From: JAXGXJ01 sp040772905 | Lineage (GTDB): Bacteria; Actinomycetota; Thermoleophilia; RBG-16-64-13 | Direction of reading: 5' to 3' | Assembly (NCBI GenBank): GCA_040772905.1 | Contig: JAXGXJ010000012.1 | Location: forward strand, 29,263-93,262 | DNA length: 64,000 nt | Shown here: piece after piece, positions 62,002 to 64,000 of the stretch | Layout of the letters: the number at the start of each line of letters is the position of its first letter | Numbering within the stretch: the first letter of the stretch is position 1 | Position numbers and translations under genes: made by a program | The notes under the pieces: model-generated | What the model saw: the letters and a program-made list of their open reading frames with translations, nothing else | What the model was told of the DNA's origin: nothing | The model's database searches: none

Positions 62002-63024
62002 CTACGAGGACGCGGCTTCTTCTGACGTGACGGCCGCGTTCGACTGTGCGCCGGCTGCGGGTGCGGTGCCCAGAGGCTCCTCATCGGCGACCACGTATCG
62101 TCCCGCATCGAGCGAGTGATCGGGCACTCCCGTCGCGGGTTGGCGATGAAGGTAGACGAACCAGTAGACGGCGCCCACCAGCACCGCGCCGCCGATGATG
62201 TTCCCTATGGTCACAGGGATGAGGTTGTTGGCGAAGAAGTTGCCCCAGGTGAGGTCGGAGAAGTCGGCCGGCGTCCTGTTGATGTCCCACCAGAACGAGA
62301 GCGGCGCGACCGCTTTGACGAACAGCCCCAGCGGGATGAAGTACATGTTGGCCACGCTGTGCTCGAACCCGGCGGCCACGAAGGCGGTGATGGGGGGGAT
62401 GATGGCGAGGATGCGATCGGTCGTTGAGCGGGCGCTGTAGGTGAGCCATACCGCCAGGCACACCAGCGCATTGCACATGACGCCGAGGGCGAGCGCCTGG
62501 AAGAACCCCAGCCCGGCCTTGGCATCGGCGGTGGCCAGGATGGATGCACCGATGGCGCCGCCGCCGAACTTGTACTGTCCGGTGGCCAGCATCAGGCCGG
62601 CGGTTGCGATCGCGCCCACGAAGTTCCCCATCCACACGATGAGCCAGTTGCGCAGCAGGCGGCGGGTGGTCACCTTGCGGCCCGCCCAGGCCATGACGAT
62701 GAGGTTGTTGCCTGTGAAAAGCTCCGCTCCGGCTACGATCACCAGGATGAGGCCCAGGCTGAAGGCCACGCCTGCCAACAGACGCACCACGCCGTAAGGA
62801 AGACCGGCGAGGAAGGCCACTCCTCCGTCGGTGGCGTTTATCGCCACCGAGCCGGCCGACACGGTGGTGGAGAAGAGCGCTCCGAGAGCGATGAAGGCTC
62901 CCGCCAGGACCGCGAGGGTGAACATGTGGGGGAAGTCCATGTTCGCCTTCTTGATGCCGCCCTGCTCGGCCTTGGTGGCCATGTCGGCGGGGAGCAACGC
63001 ATCGATGCGGAACTCGGGAGCCAT
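62002..63024 (-). CDS. Formate/nitrite transporter-family channel
   Basis: A 340-aa FNT protein with six hydrophobic segments. The family signature FEHSVANMYFIPLGLF includes the conserved pore His; GAELFTGNNLIV and GNFVGAIATAGLML are also typical. About 30 C-terminal residues are Ala/Ser/Glu-rich. The ATG at 63024 is preferred because AGGAG lies six bases upstream; ATG 63030 is immediately next to it. It exchanges formate, nitrite or a similar monovalent anion. The gene diverges from an SDR. Confidence 0.93.
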   Translation of the reverse strand: MAPEFRIDALLPADMATKAEQGGIKKANMDFPHMFTLAVLAGAFIALGALFSTTVSAGSVAINATDGGVAFLAGLPYGVVRLLAGVAFSLGLILVIVAGAELFTGNNLIVMAWAGRKVTTRRLLRNWLIVWMGNFVGAIATAGLMLATGQYKFGGGAIGASILATADAKAGLGFFQALALGVMCNALVCLAVWLTYSARSTTDRILAIIPPITAFVAAGFEHSVANMYFIPLGLFVKAVAPLSFWWDINRTPADFSDLTWGNFFANNLIPVTIGNIIGGAVLVGAVYWFVYLHRQPATGVPDHSLDAGRYVVADEEPLGTAPAAGAQSNAAVTSEEAASS

Positions 63025-63052
63025 GGGCATCTCCTGTGTCTGCGGTGATCTT

Positions 63053-63081
63053 GACCAAATTATATAGATATATAGACCAAA
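63053..63081. promoter_or_regulatory. Direct repeats in the divergent FNT/SDR promoter region
   Basis: GACCAAA occurs at 63053-63059 and 63075-63081, exactly 22 bases apart, flanking the AT-only core ttatatagatatata. A TTGACC (63051-63056) and TATAGA (63071-63076) could be hexamers for the SDR gene, but their 14-base spacing is short. Two-turn spacing suggests a dimeric activator or repressor site. Confidence 0.5.
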
Positions 63082-63205
63082 AGAGGAAGCAGCCGCTCCG
63101 CACCATTACGACGGACGTATCCGGAGGCGCAGCGCTTGCGCTCGACCTCGAACGGGTAGCACAATGCATAGGCACGATGAGGCTCAAAGGAACGCAGGAG
63201 GAGAA

Positions 63206-63985
63206 ATGGGAAGGGTCCAGGACAAAGTAGCGATCGTCACCGGGGGTTCGACCGGTCTGGGTAAGGCTACGAGCGTGCTCATGGCTGATGAAGGCGCCAA
63301 GGTCGCCGTTGTGGATATCCAGGACGAGTTGGGCGCGGCCACTGTGGCCGAGATAAGGGAGCGCGGCGGCATCGCCGAGTACTACCACATGGACGTCACC
63401 GTCGAGGAACAGGTGAAGGACGTGTGCGGCAAGATCTACGCCGCCTGGGGATCCATCGACATCCTGGTCAACAACGCGGGCATCACCGGCGCGCCGAAAC
63501 CCACCCACGAGATCACCGTAGAAGAATGGGACCAGGTACTCAATGTCGATGCGCGCGGTCCCTTCCTTTGCACCAAACACGCCGTGCCCTACATGATCAA
63601 GAGCGGCGGCGGCAGCATCGTCAACATCTCGTCGGTGTATGGGCAGGTGGCCGGCATCGATGTGCCGCCACCCTTCCTGTATCACGCTGCCAAGGGCGCG
63701 GTCCGTCTCATGAGCAAGTCAGACGCTGCCTGCTACGCCAAGGACAAGATCAGGGTGAACTCCGTCCATCCGGGTTGGCTGTGGACCCCCATGCTCGAAG
63801 GCGTGGGCAACGCAGCCACCGAAGGGCCGGAGGAGTTTCACAAACGTCTGCTGAGCCACATCCCGCTGGGCCATTACGGCGAGCCCATCGACGTGGCCTA
63901 CGGCGTGCTCTACCTGGCTTCGGACGAGTCGAAGTTCAGCACGGGAACCGAACTCACCATCGACGGAGGCTACACGGCCATCTAG
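63206..63985 (+). CDS. Short-chain dehydrogenase/reductase, 2
   Basis: A 259-aa classical SDR: VAIVTGGSTGLGKAT, VVDIQDELG with Asp after strand 2 (NAD preference), LVNNAGITG, catalytic Ser in NISSVYGQ, Tyr/Lys in YHAAKGAVRL, and HPGWLWTPMLE. AGGAGGAG precedes ATG 63206; the longer frame from 63164 is not needed. It diverges from the FNT channel and probably oxidises or reduces a small alcohol or ketone. Confidence 0.91.
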   Translation: MGRVQDKVAIVTGGSTGLGKATSVLMADEGAKVAVVDIQDELGAATVAEIRERGGIAEYYHMDVTVEEQVKDVCGKIYAAWGSIDILVNNAGITGAPKPTHEITVEEWDQVLNVDARGPFLCTKHAVPYMIKSGGGSIVNISSVYGQVAGIDVPPPFLYHAAKGAVRLMSKSDAACYAKDKIRVNSVHPGWLWTPMLEGVGNAATEGPEEFHKRLLSHIPLGHYGEPIDVAYGVLYLASDESKFSTGTELTIDGGYTAI

Positions 63986-64000
63986 GGACAGAGGAGGGCG

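Overview
The window is GC-rich and gene-dense. GTG or TTG starts, ATGA/TGATG/GTGA couplings, perfect hairpins between transcription units and lipoproteins with Thr/Ala-rich linkers are frequent. The style suggests a high-GC Gram-positive relative, most likely an anaerobic or microaerobic actinobacterial-type lineage. That placement is inference, because no rRNA or other taxonomic marker is present. No tRNA, rRNA or CRISPR array was recognised.

1-20.2 kb: an aromatic-compound locus. It opens with the 5' part of a divergent regulator that fuses an IS21-transposase-like helix-turn-helix to PAS and GAF domains. Next come both subunits of a pyrogallol-phloroglucinol transhydroxylase (athL-athB, with the catalytic residues I recall from the Pelobacter enzyme), a Tat-exported lipoprotein solute-binding protein, a TatD-like hydrolase, and a second molybdenum oxidoreductase with anchor and FeS subunits (DmsC-A-B order). 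From about 12.3 to 17.7 kb three consecutive large genes are broken by frameshifts: a CHASE4-GGDEF-HD-GYP c-di-GMP enzyme, a UbiD-type hydroxyarylic acid decarboxylase, and a class III aminotransferase. An intact small decarboxylase D subunit sits among them, followed by a nitrilase-type amidase and a catalase. If the decarboxylase acts on gallate, it and AthLB would give gallate -> pyrogallol -> phloroglucinol.

20.3-28.5 kb: signalling and surface. Two NarX/NarL-like two-component systems flank a degenerate receiver-like protein and a 957-residue secreted protein with four tandem repeats, Ig-like domains and a DUF11-like domain. 29.0-34.8 kb: a TRAP transporter (dctPQM), an ACMSD-like amidohydrolase, metF, and a VapBC-type toxin-antitoxin pair convergent with metF.

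35-46.6 kb: a DUF4213/DUF364 protein, a zinc-ribbon protein, and a MerR-TetR fusion regulator divergent from a branched-chain-amino-acid-type ABC transporter. In that transporter LivM, LivG and LivF are one polypeptide. Two URO-D-family methyltransferase-like proteins follow, flanking an iron-sulfur flavoprotein and a 46-codon ORF. 46.7-53.9 kb: a GlcD-GlcE fusion with GlcF, a PNPOx-like flavoprotein, a CoA-disulfide-reductase/rhodanese fusion and a second DUF364 paralogue. 54-64 kb: another solute-binding protein, an intact class III aminotransferase, an MBL-fold hydrolase, two nitroreductases, a HEAT-repeat probable lipoprotein, two SDR dehydrogenases and a formate/nitrite-type channel.

Together the genes describe an organism that imports small carboxylates, amino acids or aromatics through several binding-protein systems and handles them with molybdenum, flavin and FeS enzymes. 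Gene fusion is a recurring theme, with five fused proteins in 64 kb.
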